Positions 37,453 to 45,724 of a stretch of 64,000 bases of DNA are shown here, piece by piece (position 1 is the first letter of the stretch; every line of letters starts with the position of its first letter). This stretch comes from Metapseudomonas boanensis (GTDB lineage: Bacteria > Pseudomonadota > Gammaproteobacteria > Pseudomonadales > Pseudomonadaceae). Location: the NCBI RefSeq assembly GCF_018704125.1, contig NZ_JAGTIS010000008.1, forward strand, positions 1 through 64,000, in the 5' to 3' direction. Position numbers and translations under genes: made by a program. Below the pieces are notes generated by a model that was not told the DNA's origin, did not search any database, and saw only the letters and a list, made by a program, of their open reading frames with translations.

Positions 37453-37662
37453 ATGTTGGCTCAACGTGAAACCGATGCAGCAATCGGCACCCATTACCGG
37501 AGCGAACGGGTCAGCTCAGTGAATGGACAGTATTTCTTCGCAACCCGCGAGGGCACTCTCGAGGGCCCCTTCTTCACGCGGGTGGATGCCGAGCTGGCGG
37601 TACAGCGCTATATCGGCCGAATGCATCAGGCCCAGGCAATCCTCACCGGGCGGGCGCGTTAA
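37453..37662 (+). CDS. DUF6316-like small protein
   Basis: This 69-residue protein has the pattern HYRSERVSSVNGQYFFATRE, then GTLEGPFFTRVDAELAVQRYI, as in the short Pseudomonas DUF6316 proteins I recall. The strand-turn-strand GxYFxTREGxxEGPF segment is the shared part. It has no signal or membrane segment. A GGAG-like site lies upstream, and a strong plus-strand terminator follows 140 bp downstream. The function is unknown. Confidence 0.7.
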   Translation: MLAQRETDAAIGTHYRSERVSSVNGQYFFATREGTLEGPFFTRVDAELAVQRYIGRMHQAQAILTGRAR

Positions 37663-37804
37663 GGGGCAGGCTGAATTAACGCATCAGGGTTGATTTCGGC
37701 CGACCAGCGAGCCCAACGGTGAGCAATTGCACACGCCACCCTCACGCGAACAGGGTCAATTGCAAAGCCCGGTACAAGGCCGTAATGCTGTTCACATAAG
37801 AAAT

Positions 37805-37841
37805 AACGCCGCTTTTCCTTCAGCAGGAGGGCGGCGTTTTT
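37805..37841 (+). terminator. Intrinsic terminator after the DUF6316 gene
   Basis: AACGCCGC / GCGGCGTT stem, with further CCTTC-type pairing inside, followed by TTTTT and GACTTT. It is about 140 bp after the stop, the best terminator in this gap. Confidence 0.8.
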
Positions 37842-37886
37842 GACTTTACACCATCACGAAGTTATTTCTGCTAAGCAGGTATCTCT

Positions 37887-37945
37887 CGTAGGAGCGAGCT
37901 CTGCTCGCGAACCCGCCTCCTTCGCGAGCAGAGCTCGCTCCTACG
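37887..37945. repeat. Perfect REP palindrome
   Basis: Two perfectly complementary 25-nt arms (beginning CGTAGGAGCGAGCTCTGCTC) surround a 9-nt loop. This is a complete Pseudomonas REP in the gap between the DUF6316 gene and the thiolase gene. Confidence 0.85.
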
Positions 37946-37960
37946 GGGCCTTCAGCTTGG

Positions 37961-38016
37961 TAGCCCGATGAAATCCGGGAAAAGTCCAACTGCTGCACCC
38001 GGACTTCATCGGGCTA
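37961..38016. repeat. Second palindrome type: TAGCCCGATGAA repeat
   Basis: TAGCCCGATGAAATCCGGG and CCCGGACTTCATCGGGCTA are 19-nt arms with one mismatch. This belongs to the GTAGCCCGGATG-type intergenic repeat, distinct from the adjacent REP. The 471-bp gap 37663-38133 holds only these repeats and the terminator. Confidence 0.75.
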
Positions 38017-38133
38017 CGAGGTGGCAGACTGCTCCGAAGGCCGATCACGCCCCTCCTCCTATGCGCTGCCGCCAATGCCTAAGTGAACAGCATGACGGCA
38101 CAAGGCCGGGCTTCGATGATTGACCTGATCGAC

Positions 38134-39318
38134 TCAGCGCACCGCCTCGAACAACCCGGTAGCGCCCATGCCCCCACCTACGCACATGGTGACGATACCG
38201 TAGCGTTTGCCGCGGCGTTGCAGCTCACGCACCAGATGGCCGACCTGCCGTGAGCCGGTCATGCCGAACGGATGGCCGATGGAGATAGAGCCGCCGTTGA
38301 CGTTGTACTTCTCGTTATCGATACCCAGGCGATCGCGCGCATAGAGGCACTGCGAAGCAAAGGCCTCGTTGAGCTCCCAGAGGTCGATGTCGTCGACCGA
38401 CAGACCGCGCGCCTTCAGTAGCTTGGGCACGGAAAACACCGGGCCGATGCCCATCTCGTCAGGCTCGCAGCCAGCCACTGTGAAGCCGCGGAAAAAAGCC
38501 TTTGGCTTGAGGCCGAGCTCGATGGCCTTGTCCAGGCTCATCAGCAGCGTCATCGAAGCGCCGTCGGACAGCTGCGAGGAGTTGCCTGCAGTCACCGAGC
38601 CATCTTCGGAGAAGACCGGCTTGAGGGACGCCAGGCCTTCCAGGGTCGTGTCCGCGCGGTTGCAGTCGTCGCGATCCACCACGGTGTCCATTACGGACTT
38701 TTCGCCGGTAGCCTTGTCCTCGACGAAGTACTTCACCGTCATCGGCACGATCTCGTCATCGAACAGCCCCTCGGCTTGGGCACGGGCCGTGCGCAGCTGG
38801 CTTTGCAGGGCATAAAGGTCCTGAGCCTCACGGGTGACACCGTAGCGGCGAGCGACAATCTCGGCGGTCTGCCCCATGGGGTAGTAGATGCCTGGATGCT
38901 GGGCCTTGAGCAGCGGGTTGACGAAATTGTCCTGATTGATGCTCTTGAGGGTCAGGGTGATGGACTCGACGCCACCGGCCACCATCACATCGCTGCAACC
39001 CGAGGCGATCTGGTTCGCCGCGATGGCGATGGCCTGCAGGCCAGAGGAGCAGTAGCGGTTGAGAGTCATGCCGGCGACCTGGATGCCCAGGCCCGACAGC
39101 ACCGCCACGTTGCGGCCGATATTGTGGCCTTGAGCACCTTCGTTGGAGCCGGCGCCCACCACGCAGTCATCCACCAGCGCCGGGTCCAGGTCGTTGCGTG
39201 CAAGCAGGGCGTTCACGCAATGGGCGGCCATGTCGTCCGGCCGGGTCATGTTGAACTTGCCGCGAAAGGATTTGGCCAGGCCAGTTCGCACGCTGTCGAC
39301 TATCACCACTTCACGCAT
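38134..39318 (-). CDS. Acetyl-CoA C-acyltransferase (thiolase)
   Basis: This 394-residue thiolase has the nucleophilic Cys in LNRYCSSGLQAIAIAANQI (~residue 90) and the His of NVNGGSISIGHPFGMTGSRQ. The second Cys is in YGIVTMCVGGGMGATGLFE. It cleaves 3-ketoacyl-CoA with CoA or condenses acetyl-CoA. A GAGG precedes ATG 39318; the frame extends 18 codons upstream without similarity. It is monocistronic, so degradative and biosynthetic roles cannot be separated. Confidence 0.93.
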   Translation of the reverse strand: MREVVIVDSVRTGLAKSFRGKFNMTRPDDMAAHCVNALLARNDLDPALVDDCVVGAGSNEGAQGHNIGRNVAVLSGLGIQVAGMTLNRYCSSGLQAIAIAANQIASGCSDVMVAGGVESITLTLKSINQDNFVNPLLKAQHPGIYYPMGQTAEIVARRYGVTREAQDLYALQSQLRTARAQAEGLFDDEIVPMTVKYFVEDKATGEKSVMDTVVDRDDCNRADTTLEGLASLKPVFSEDGSVTAGNSSQLSDGASMTLLMSLDKAIELGLKPKAFFRGFTVAGCEPDEMGIGPVFSVPKLLKARGLSVDDIDLWELNEAFASQCLYARDRLGIDNEKYNVNGGSISIGHPFGMTGSRQVGHLVRELQRRGKRYGIVTMCVGGGMGATGLFEAVR

Positions 39319-39422
39319 GACGCACCTCGTTCTTGTTCGGATGGAAGGTGAGGCGAGGATAGTTCCTACCAATACTTATCCACCACGATCATTCACTGGA
39401 CGTATGCGCCGCCATCCCGCAC

Positions 39423-40910
39423 TCATTTGCTCTTGAATGCAGCCTCCAGTGCCTCGTTGAGGGTGCGAAGCACTTTCACCCGGGCGTAGCGCTTGTCGTT
39501 TGCCTCCACCAGGGTCCAGGGCGCGATCTCGGTGCTGGTACGATCCACCATGTCGCCCACGGCATCCGCGTAGTGGTCCCACTTGTCGCGATTGCGCCAG
39601 TCGTCATCGGTGATCTTGTAACGCTTGAAAGCGATTTCTTCGCGCTCCTTGAAGCGCTGCATCTGGGTTTCCTGATCGATGGACAACCAGAACTTCACCA
39701 GCACGATGCCGTAGTTGTGCAGCTGCTCCTCGAAGTCGTTGATCTCGCCATAGGCGCGCAGCCAATCGGACTGTGAACAGAAGCCCTCGACCCGCTCCAC
39801 CAGCACCCGGCCATACCAGGAGCGATCGAAGATGGTGAACTGCCCCCGCGCCGGCACATGGCGCCAGAAGCGCCAGAGATAGGGCTGCGCGCGCTCCTCT
39901 TCAGTGGGTGCGGCGATGGGTACCGTGCGGTACTGCCGCGGGTCCAGGGCGCCAGTGACCCGGCGGATCGCCCCACCCTTGCCAGCAGCGTCGTTACCCT
40001 CGAACACCGCCATCAAGGCGTGGCCACGCATGCGTTTGTCGCGCATCAGGCCGGACAGCCGGGCTTGCTCGGTGGCCAGTTGTTCCTTGTATTCGTCCTT
40101 GTCCAGCGCGCGGCTCAGGTCAAGGCTGGCCAGGAGGCTTCGATTGTCGAGGCTGGCCACCAGCGGCGCTGCGTGAGGATGGGGTGCGCGCCGCTCCGCC
40201 ACTTTAAGCGCGGCCTGCAGCCCCTCGAGGATGATCCGCCCAACGCTCAGGCTGCGATAGTTCTCGTCATAGCCCTCGATCACATACCACGGTGCATAGT
40301 CACGACTGGTGCGGCGCAGCACACGCTCGCCGAAACGCACGAAACGGTCGTATACCTCGGTCTGTTTCCAGTCCAGAGGGCTGATCTGCCAACTGCGCTG
40401 CGGGTCCTTCTCCAGCGTCTTGAGGCGCTCCTTGAGGTGCTTCTTGGACAGGTGGAACCAGAACTTGAAGATCAGTGCTCCTTCGTCGCAGAGCATGCGC
40501 TCGAAGCTTTCCACCTCGCCGATGGCTTGGTCCAATCGGGCGTCCTTGATATCACCTTCGACCCGCGCGTAGATCATCTGACTGTACCAATTGCCGAAGA
40601 AGATCCCGGTGGTGCCCTTGGGTGGCAATTTGCGCCAGAACCGCCACTGCGGCGGCCGCGCCAGCTCCTCGTCGGTGGGGAGCAGAAAGCTCTCGACATG
40701 GATCAGGCGCGGGTCCATCCACTCGTTGAGCAGCTTGACCGTTTCGCCTTTGCCAGCGCCCTCGACACCGTTGATCAGGATGATCACCGGAAAGCGTGCC
40801 TGCTCCTTCAGCTCGAACTGCGCATCCAGCAGGGCTTCGCGCAGCTCCAGCACGGCCTTCTCATAGGTTTCCTTGTCAATGGAGTGGCCGATTTCAGCGG
40901 ATTCGAACAT
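39423..40910 (-). CDS. pap: Polyphosphate:AMP phosphotransferase
   Basis: This 495-residue protein has two PPK2 domains. The N-terminal one has the degenerate-looking loop LINGVEGAGKGETVKLLNEW, and the C-terminal one VFEGNDAAGKGGAIRRVTGALD with DRSWYGRVLVERVEGF. The tandem layout is that of P. aeruginosa Pap, which makes ADP from AMP and polyphosphate. ATG 40910 has a perfect AAGGAGGT upstream. It is divergent from mnmC. Confidence 0.94.
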   Translation of the reverse strand: MFESAEIGHSIDKETYEKAVLELREALLDAQFELKEQARFPVIILINGVEGAGKGETVKLLNEWMDPRLIHVESFLLPTDEELARPPQWRFWRKLPPKGTTGIFFGNWYSQMIYARVEGDIKDARLDQAIGEVESFERMLCDEGALIFKFWFHLSKKHLKERLKTLEKDPQRSWQISPLDWKQTEVYDRFVRFGERVLRRTSRDYAPWYVIEGYDENYRSLSVGRIILEGLQAALKVAERRAPHPHAAPLVASLDNRSLLASLDLSRALDKDEYKEQLATEQARLSGLMRDKRMRGHALMAVFEGNDAAGKGGAIRRVTGALDPRQYRTVPIAAPTEEERAQPYLWRFWRHVPARGQFTIFDRSWYGRVLVERVEGFCSQSDWLRAYGEINDFEEQLHNYGIVLVKFWLSIDQETQMQRFKEREEIAFKRYKITDDDWRNRDKWDHYADAVGDMVDRTSTEIAPWTLVEANDKRYARVKVLRTLNEALEAAFKSK

Positions 40911-41065
40911 GCAGACCTCCTTGGCTAATGAAGAAAAGGTAGCGGAAGCGCGACGGGATGTCTGGTGCGCCACCGCAGGGATGCACACATTGATCTGAAT
41001 CTCGCAGTGCCCAGCCAATCCCTCCAATCGGCTACCATTCCCGCTTCGCCGTCACGGAATACCCC

Positions 41066-43033
41066 ATGCCCGATTTTCACCATGCCCGCATTGACTGGGA
41101 TGAGCGAGGCCTGCCGCTCTCGCGTGAGTTCGACGACGTCTATTTCTCCCCCGACTCCGGCATCGACGAGACGCGCCACGTCTTCCTCGCCGGTAACGAT
41201 CTGGCCGAAGCATTCGCCGCCCTGCCGCAGCAAAGCCAATTCTGCATCGGCGAAACCGGCTTCGGTACCGGGCTCAATTTCCTCTGCGCCTGGCAGCTCT
41301 TCAAACAGACCGCCCCTGCTGGTGCGCGGCTGCACTTCGTCAGCGTGGAGAAGTTCCCCCTAGCCCGCGCCGACCTGGAGCGCGCCCTGGCACTCTGGCC
41401 GGACTTGGCACCATTCACCCAGCAATTGCTGGAGCAATACATTGCGATCCATCCCGGCTTCCAGCGCCTGATGTTCGACGGCGGTCGTGTAGTGCTGACC
41501 CTGATGGTCGGCGATGCCCTGGACTGTCTGCCGGAACTGGACGCGCGCATAGACGCCTGGTTCCTTGACGGTTTCGCGCCGGCCAAGAACCCGGAAATGT
41601 GGAGTACCGAGCTGTTTGCCCAACTGGCCCGGCTGTCACACCCCGGCACCACCCTCGCCACCTTCACCAGCGCCGGTTTCGTCAGGCGCGCGCTTAAAGA
41701 CGCGGGTTTCCGGATCAAGCGCGTCCCCGGCTTCGGCAAGAAATGGGAAATGAGCAAAGGCGTCTTTGAAGGTGAGGCCACCCTCCAGGCCAAACCCTGG
41801 TATGCCCGGCCACGCTATCAGCCGGCACTGCGTGAAGCGCTGGTCATCGGCGCTGGCCTGGCCGGATGCGCCAGCGCCGCCAGCCTGGCCGCGCGGGGCT
41901 GGCAGATCACCTTGCTGGAGCGCCACGAAGCCATCGCCCAGGAGGCCTCCGGCAACCCGCAAGGTGTGCTCTACCTGAAGCTGTCCGCCCACGGCACGCC
42001 CCTATCGCGGCTGATCGTCAGCGGCTTCGGCCATACCCGTCGTCTGCTGCAACGCCTCGAACACGGCGTGGATTGGCAGGGTTGCGGCGTCCTGCAATTG
42101 GCGTTCGATGCGCAGGAAGCGAAGCGCCAGGCCAAGTTGGCCGACGCCTTCCCCCATCAGCTGCTGCACAGCCTGGACCAGCAGCAGGCCGAAGACCTGG
42201 CGGGCGTCGCGTTGCCTGCTGGCGGTCTCTACTACCCAGAGGCTGGCTGGGTGCACCCCCCTGCCCTCTGCCGCCTGCTGACGGCCCATCCGAACATCCG
42301 CCTGCGGCCCCACTGCGAAGCCCTGGAGCTGCATCGCGAAGACGGTCTCTGGTGCGCCTATGCCAATGGGCAACGCCTCGCCACCGCGCCCGTGGTGGTG
42401 TTGGCCGGGGCTGCCGAAGTGCTGCGCTTTCCGCAGACGGTGGATCTTCAGCTCAAGCGCATTCGTGGCCAGATCAGCCGCCTGCCGGCTACGCCACAGA
42501 GCGCCGGATTGCGCACGGTGCTCTGTGCCGAGGGCTACGTCGCACCGCCCCGCCGTGGCGAACACACCTTGGGCGCCAGCTTCGACTTCCACAGCGATGA
42601 TCTGGAGCCGACGGTGGCCGAACATCAAGGCAACCTGCGACTGCTGGAAGAGATATCCCTGGACCTCACCAGCCGCCTGCAAGCCGAACGCCTCGATCCG
42701 GCAACACTCCAGGGGCGTGCAGCCTTCCGCTGCACCAGCCCGGACTACCTGCCCATCGTCGGCCCCCTGGCCGATAGCGCTGCCTTCGCAAAGGCCTATG
42801 GGGTGCTGGCCAAGGATGCCCGGCAAGTGCCAGACATCACCGCTCCCTGGCTCGATGGCCTCTACATCAACAGCGGCCATGGCTCGCGCGGGCTGATCAC
42901 TGCGCCGCTCTCCGGTGAGTTGCTGGCGGCCTGGCTGGATAACGAGCCGCTGCCCGTGCCGCGCAGCGTGGCCGAAGCCTGCCACCCGAACCGTTTTGCC
43001 CTGCGCCAATTGATTCGCGGGCAGAAGGCATGA
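41066..43033 (+). CDS. mnmC: Bifunctional tRNA modification enzyme MnmC
   Basis: This 655-residue protein has an N-terminal SAM methyltransferase domain (MnmC2, ~1-240; FCIGETGFGTGLNFLCAWQL, WFLDGFAPAKNPEMW). The C-terminal FAD oxidase (MnmC1) begins with ALVIGAGLAGCASAASLAARG (~255). It finishes the mnm5(s2)U34 modification of tRNA by oxidising cmnm5U and methylating the product. The stop overlaps the next start (ATGA), so the transporter gene is translationally coupled. Confidence 0.96.
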   Translation: MPDFHHARIDWDERGLPLSREFDDVYFSPDSGIDETRHVFLAGNDLAEAFAALPQQSQFCIGETGFGTGLNFLCAWQLFKQTAPAGARLHFVSVEKFPLARADLERALALWPDLAPFTQQLLEQYIAIHPGFQRLMFDGGRVVLTLMVGDALDCLPELDARIDAWFLDGFAPAKNPEMWSTELFAQLARLSHPGTTLATFTSAGFVRRALKDAGFRIKRVPGFGKKWEMSKGVFEGEATLQAKPWYARPRYQPALREALVIGAGLAGCASAASLAARGWQITLLERHEAIAQEASGNPQGVLYLKLSAHGTPLSRLIVSGFGHTRRLLQRLEHGVDWQGCGVLQLAFDAQEAKRQAKLADAFPHQLLHSLDQQQAEDLAGVALPAGGLYYPEAGWVHPPALCRLLTAHPNIRLRPHCEALELHREDGLWCAYANGQRLATAPVVVLAGAAEVLRFPQTVDLQLKRIRGQISRLPATPQSAGLRTVLCAEGYVAPPRRGEHTLGASFDFHSDDLEPTVAEHQGNLRLLEEISLDLTSRLQAERLDPATLQGRAAFRCTSPDYLPIVGPLADSAAFAKAYGVLAKDARQVPDITAPWLDGLYINSGHGSRGLITAPLSGELLAAWLDNEPLPVPRSVAEACHPNRFALRQLIRGQKA

Positions 43034-43785
43034 CCGTTGACCTGTTGCTGCTCGAGGCCCTCGGCATCGGCACTGTGCTCGGTCTGTTGCTGGGCCTGAC
43101 CGGTGCAGGTGGCTCCCTGGTGGCCCTGCCGCTGCTACTCAGCCTGCACCTGCCATTGCGTGATGCCATCGGCGTAAGCCTCGGCGCCGTCGCGCTCTCC
43201 GCCGCTATCGGTGCCATACCGCGGGCCGTTCAAGGCCAAGTGGCCTGGCGCCCCGTGCTGCTGCTGGCCCTGAGCGGCCTGCCCGGCAATGCCGCCGGCC
43301 AGTGGTTCGGACGCTTCATCCCGGAGTTCGTCCTGATCCTCGGCTTCTGCCTGCTGGTGCTCTGGTCGGCCTGGCGCATGTGGCGAGGCGCCGGCGTACC
43401 CCAGGGAGCATCCGGCGCACTGCGCAGCAGACCGCTGGTGGCGATCGGACTGGCCGTCGGCCTGCTATCCGGGGTGATGGGCGTGGGTGGAGGATTCCTC
43501 ATCGTGCCAGCGCTACTCTGGTTCACTCCACTCGGGATGCTCGCTGCCACCGCCACCTCGATGGCTGTGATCGCATTGGTTTCCGGTGGCGGCTTCCTGC
43601 TCTACCTCAGTGGTGCCCAGCCACCGATGCTGCTGCTCGGCGGCCTGGCTGCTGGCGGAGCGTTGGGGGTGCTCGGCGGCAACCAGCTCGCGGTTCGGCT
43701 GGGTGGCGAAACCCTGCAACGTCTGTTCGCCCTGATGCTGGTGGCCGTCAGCCTGTCGCTGGCCGCACAGAAGCTGATCAGCTGA
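43030..43785 (+). CDS. TSUP (TauE/SafE) family membrane transporter
   Basis: This 251-residue protein has seven or eight hydrophobic helices and the TSUP repeats GTVLGLLLGLTGAGGSLVALPLLLS and SGVMGVGGGFLIVPALLWFT. The duplicated G-x-GGG-xxxxPxL motif is the family hallmark. TSUP members export or import organosulfur or organic anions; the substrate here is unknown. It begins in the mnmC stop codon (ATGA). Confidence 0.9.
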   Translation: MTVDLLLLEALGIGTVLGLLLGLTGAGGSLVALPLLLSLHLPLRDAIGVSLGAVALSAAIGAIPRAVQGQVAWRPVLLLALSGLPGNAAGQWFGRFIPEFVLILGFCLLVLWSAWRMWRGAGVPQGASGALRSRPLVAIGLAVGLLSGVMGVGGGFLIVPALLWFTPLGMLAATATSMAVIALVSGGGFLLYLSGAQPPMLLLGGLAAGGALGVLGGNQLAVRLGGETLQRLFALMLVAVSLSLAAQKLIS

Positions 43786-43829
43786 GGCAACTGACGGCAT
43801 ATAACAGATCGATATAAAACTCATGAAAC

Positions 43830-43855
43830 GCTCCTGGGGTCGGACCCCTAGGAGC
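43830..43855 (+). terminator. Hairpin downstream of the TSUP gene
   Basis: GCTCCTGGGGT-CGG-ACCCCTAGGAGC, a stem with one bulged base, lies 44 nt after the TSUP stop. No T-run follows. It precedes the osmoprotectant operon by about 90 bp. Confidence 0.45.
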
Positions 43856-43944
43856 CTGTTGAGCATGTCCCTCCCCGACGCGCGGGTGCGGCGACCAGGA
43901 CGCAGACTCCAAGCCCTCCCCAACGGCAACACCGGTAAGGAACT

Positions 43945-45714
43945 ATGTGCGGGATTTCTGGAGAACTGCGTTTCGACAAACAACCGGCCGACCTGGCCGC
44001 CCTCGACCGAATCACCCACCACCTCGCCCCTCGCGGTCCCGATGCCTGGGGTTTGCATAGCCAGGGCCCGATCGCCCTCGGCCATCGCCGCTTGAAGATC
44101 ATGGACCTGGCCGCAGCCTCAGGGCAGCCCATGCTGGACCTGGAATACGGGTTGGCCATGGTGTTCAACGGCGCTATCTACAACTACCCCGAACTACGCA
44201 AGGAGCTGCTGGCGCTCGGCTATCGCTTCCATTCCGATGGCGATACCGAAGTTCTGCTCAAAGCCTGGCATGCGTGGGGCAAAGACATGCTGCCCAAGCT
44301 CAACGGCATGTTCGCCCTGGCCATCTGGGAGCGCGACAGCCAACGTCTGTTCCTCGCTCGCGACCGCCTCGGCATCAAGCCGCTCTACCTCTCGCGCACC
44401 AGACAGCGCCTGCGCTTTGCCTCCAGCCTGCCGGCGCTACTGCAAGGCGGTGACATTGACACCAGTCTGAATGCCCAGGCGCTCAACTATTACCTCAACT
44501 TTCATTCTGTAGTGCCGGCCCCGCATACCCTGGTCAAGGGTGTCGAAAAGCTGCCGGCGGCAAGCTGGCTGCAAATCGACGCCGACGGCAACAGCAGTCA
44601 GGGCACTTGGTGGCAGCTCGATTACGGTCCCAGCGACTCAGAGCACGACCTCGGCCTGGAGGACTGGCGCGACCTGCTCCTGGCCAGCCTGCGCGACGCG
44701 GTGGCAGTGCGCCAGCGGGCAGCCCGAGAAGTCGGAGTGCTGCTTTCCGGCGGAGTGGACTCCAGCCTGCTGGTGGGTCTGTTGGCCGAGGCTGGGGTAG
44801 AGGAACTCGCCACCTTCTCCATCGGCTTTGCGGATGCCGGGGGCGAACGCGGTGATGAGTTCGAATATTCCGACCTCATCGCGCACCACTACGGCACCCG
44901 CCATCAACAGCTGCGCATAGACGAACATGAGGTTCTGGAGCAGTTGCCCCAGGCCTTTGCCGCCATGAGTGAGCCAATGGTCAGCCATGACTGCATCGCC
45001 TTCTATTTGCTGGCGCGCGAAGTTTCCAGGTACTGCAAGGTGGTGCAGAGCGGCCAGGGCGCCGACGAACTCCTTGGCGGCTATCACTGGTACCCGCCGT
45101 TGGTGGACACCTGCGATCCGTTAAACAGCTATCGCGCAGCCTTCTTTGACCGCAGCCATCTCGAGTACCAGGCCACCGTGCAGCCCGCCTGGCTGACCGA
45201 CGACCTGGCAGGCGACTTCGTCCGCCAGCATTTCGAGCGCCCCGGAGCCCTCGATCCGGTAGACAAGGCCCTGCGCCTGGACAGCACCGTGATGCTGGTC
45301 GAGGACCCGGTGAAACGCGTCGACAACATGACCATGGCCTGGGGCCTGGAGGCGCGCGTGCCGTTCCTCGATTACCGGGTGGTGGAGCTGTCCGCGCGTA
45401 TCCCCTCCCGCTTCAAACTGGGTGATGGCGGCAAGCAGGTGCTCAAGGCTGCGGCTCGCCAGGTGATCCCCCACGCCGTCATCGATCGCCCCAAAGGTTA
45501 CTTCCCGGTGCCCGGCCTCAAGCACCTGCAAGGCCGGACGCTCGGCTGGGTGCGCGAACTGCTGCTGGACCCGAGCCAGGATCGCGGCCTGTTCCAGCCA
45601 GCCATGCTCGAACGCCTGCTGGCCAGCCCATCCGAGGACATCACGCCGTTGCACGGTTCGAAACTGTGGCAAATGGCAGCGCTGCATCTCTGGCTCAACC
45701 AGCAGGGCATCTAG
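43945..45714 (+). CDS. asnO: N-acetylglutaminylglutamine amidotransferase (NAGGN synthesis)
   Basis: This 589-residue asparagine-synthetase-B-like protein starts MCGISGELRF, with the glutaminase nucleophile Cys2, and the GATase domain runs to ~210. The synthetase domain has the PP-loop GVLLSGGVDSSLLVGLLAEA (~265) and SGQGADELLGGYHWYPP. It amidates N-acetylglutaminylglutamine to the osmoprotectant NAGGN. The assignment rests on the next gene, ngg, 10 nt downstream, and on the NAGGN-type peptidase after it, as in P. aeruginosa. Confidence 0.93.
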   Translation: MCGISGELRFDKQPADLAALDRITHHLAPRGPDAWGLHSQGPIALGHRRLKIMDLAAASGQPMLDLEYGLAMVFNGAIYNYPELRKELLALGYRFHSDGDTEVLLKAWHAWGKDMLPKLNGMFALAIWERDSQRLFLARDRLGIKPLYLSRTRQRLRFASSLPALLQGGDIDTSLNAQALNYYLNFHSVVPAPHTLVKGVEKLPAASWLQIDADGNSSQGTWWQLDYGPSDSEHDLGLEDWRDLLLASLRDAVAVRQRAAREVGVLLSGGVDSSLLVGLLAEAGVEELATFSIGFADAGGERGDEFEYSDLIAHHYGTRHQQLRIDEHEVLEQLPQAFAAMSEPMVSHDCIAFYLLAREVSRYCKVVQSGQGADELLGGYHWYPPLVDTCDPLNSYRAAFFDRSHLEYQATVQPAWLTDDLAGDFVRQHFERPGALDPVDKALRLDSTVMLVEDPVKRVDNMTMAWGLEARVPFLDYRVVELSARIPSRFKLGDGGKQVLKAAARQVIPHAVIDRPKGYFPVPGLKHLQGRTLGWVRELLLDPSQDRGLFQPAMLERLLASPSEDITPLHGSKLWQMAALHLWLNQQGI

Positions 45715-45724
45715 GAGGAATCCC

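Noticed and set aside
43860-43944. Start of a separate small gene before asnO
   Set aside because: The 90-codon plus-strand frame at 43823-44095 runs into asnO in another frame and shows no similarity; asnO begins at MCGISG with the catalytic Cys2.
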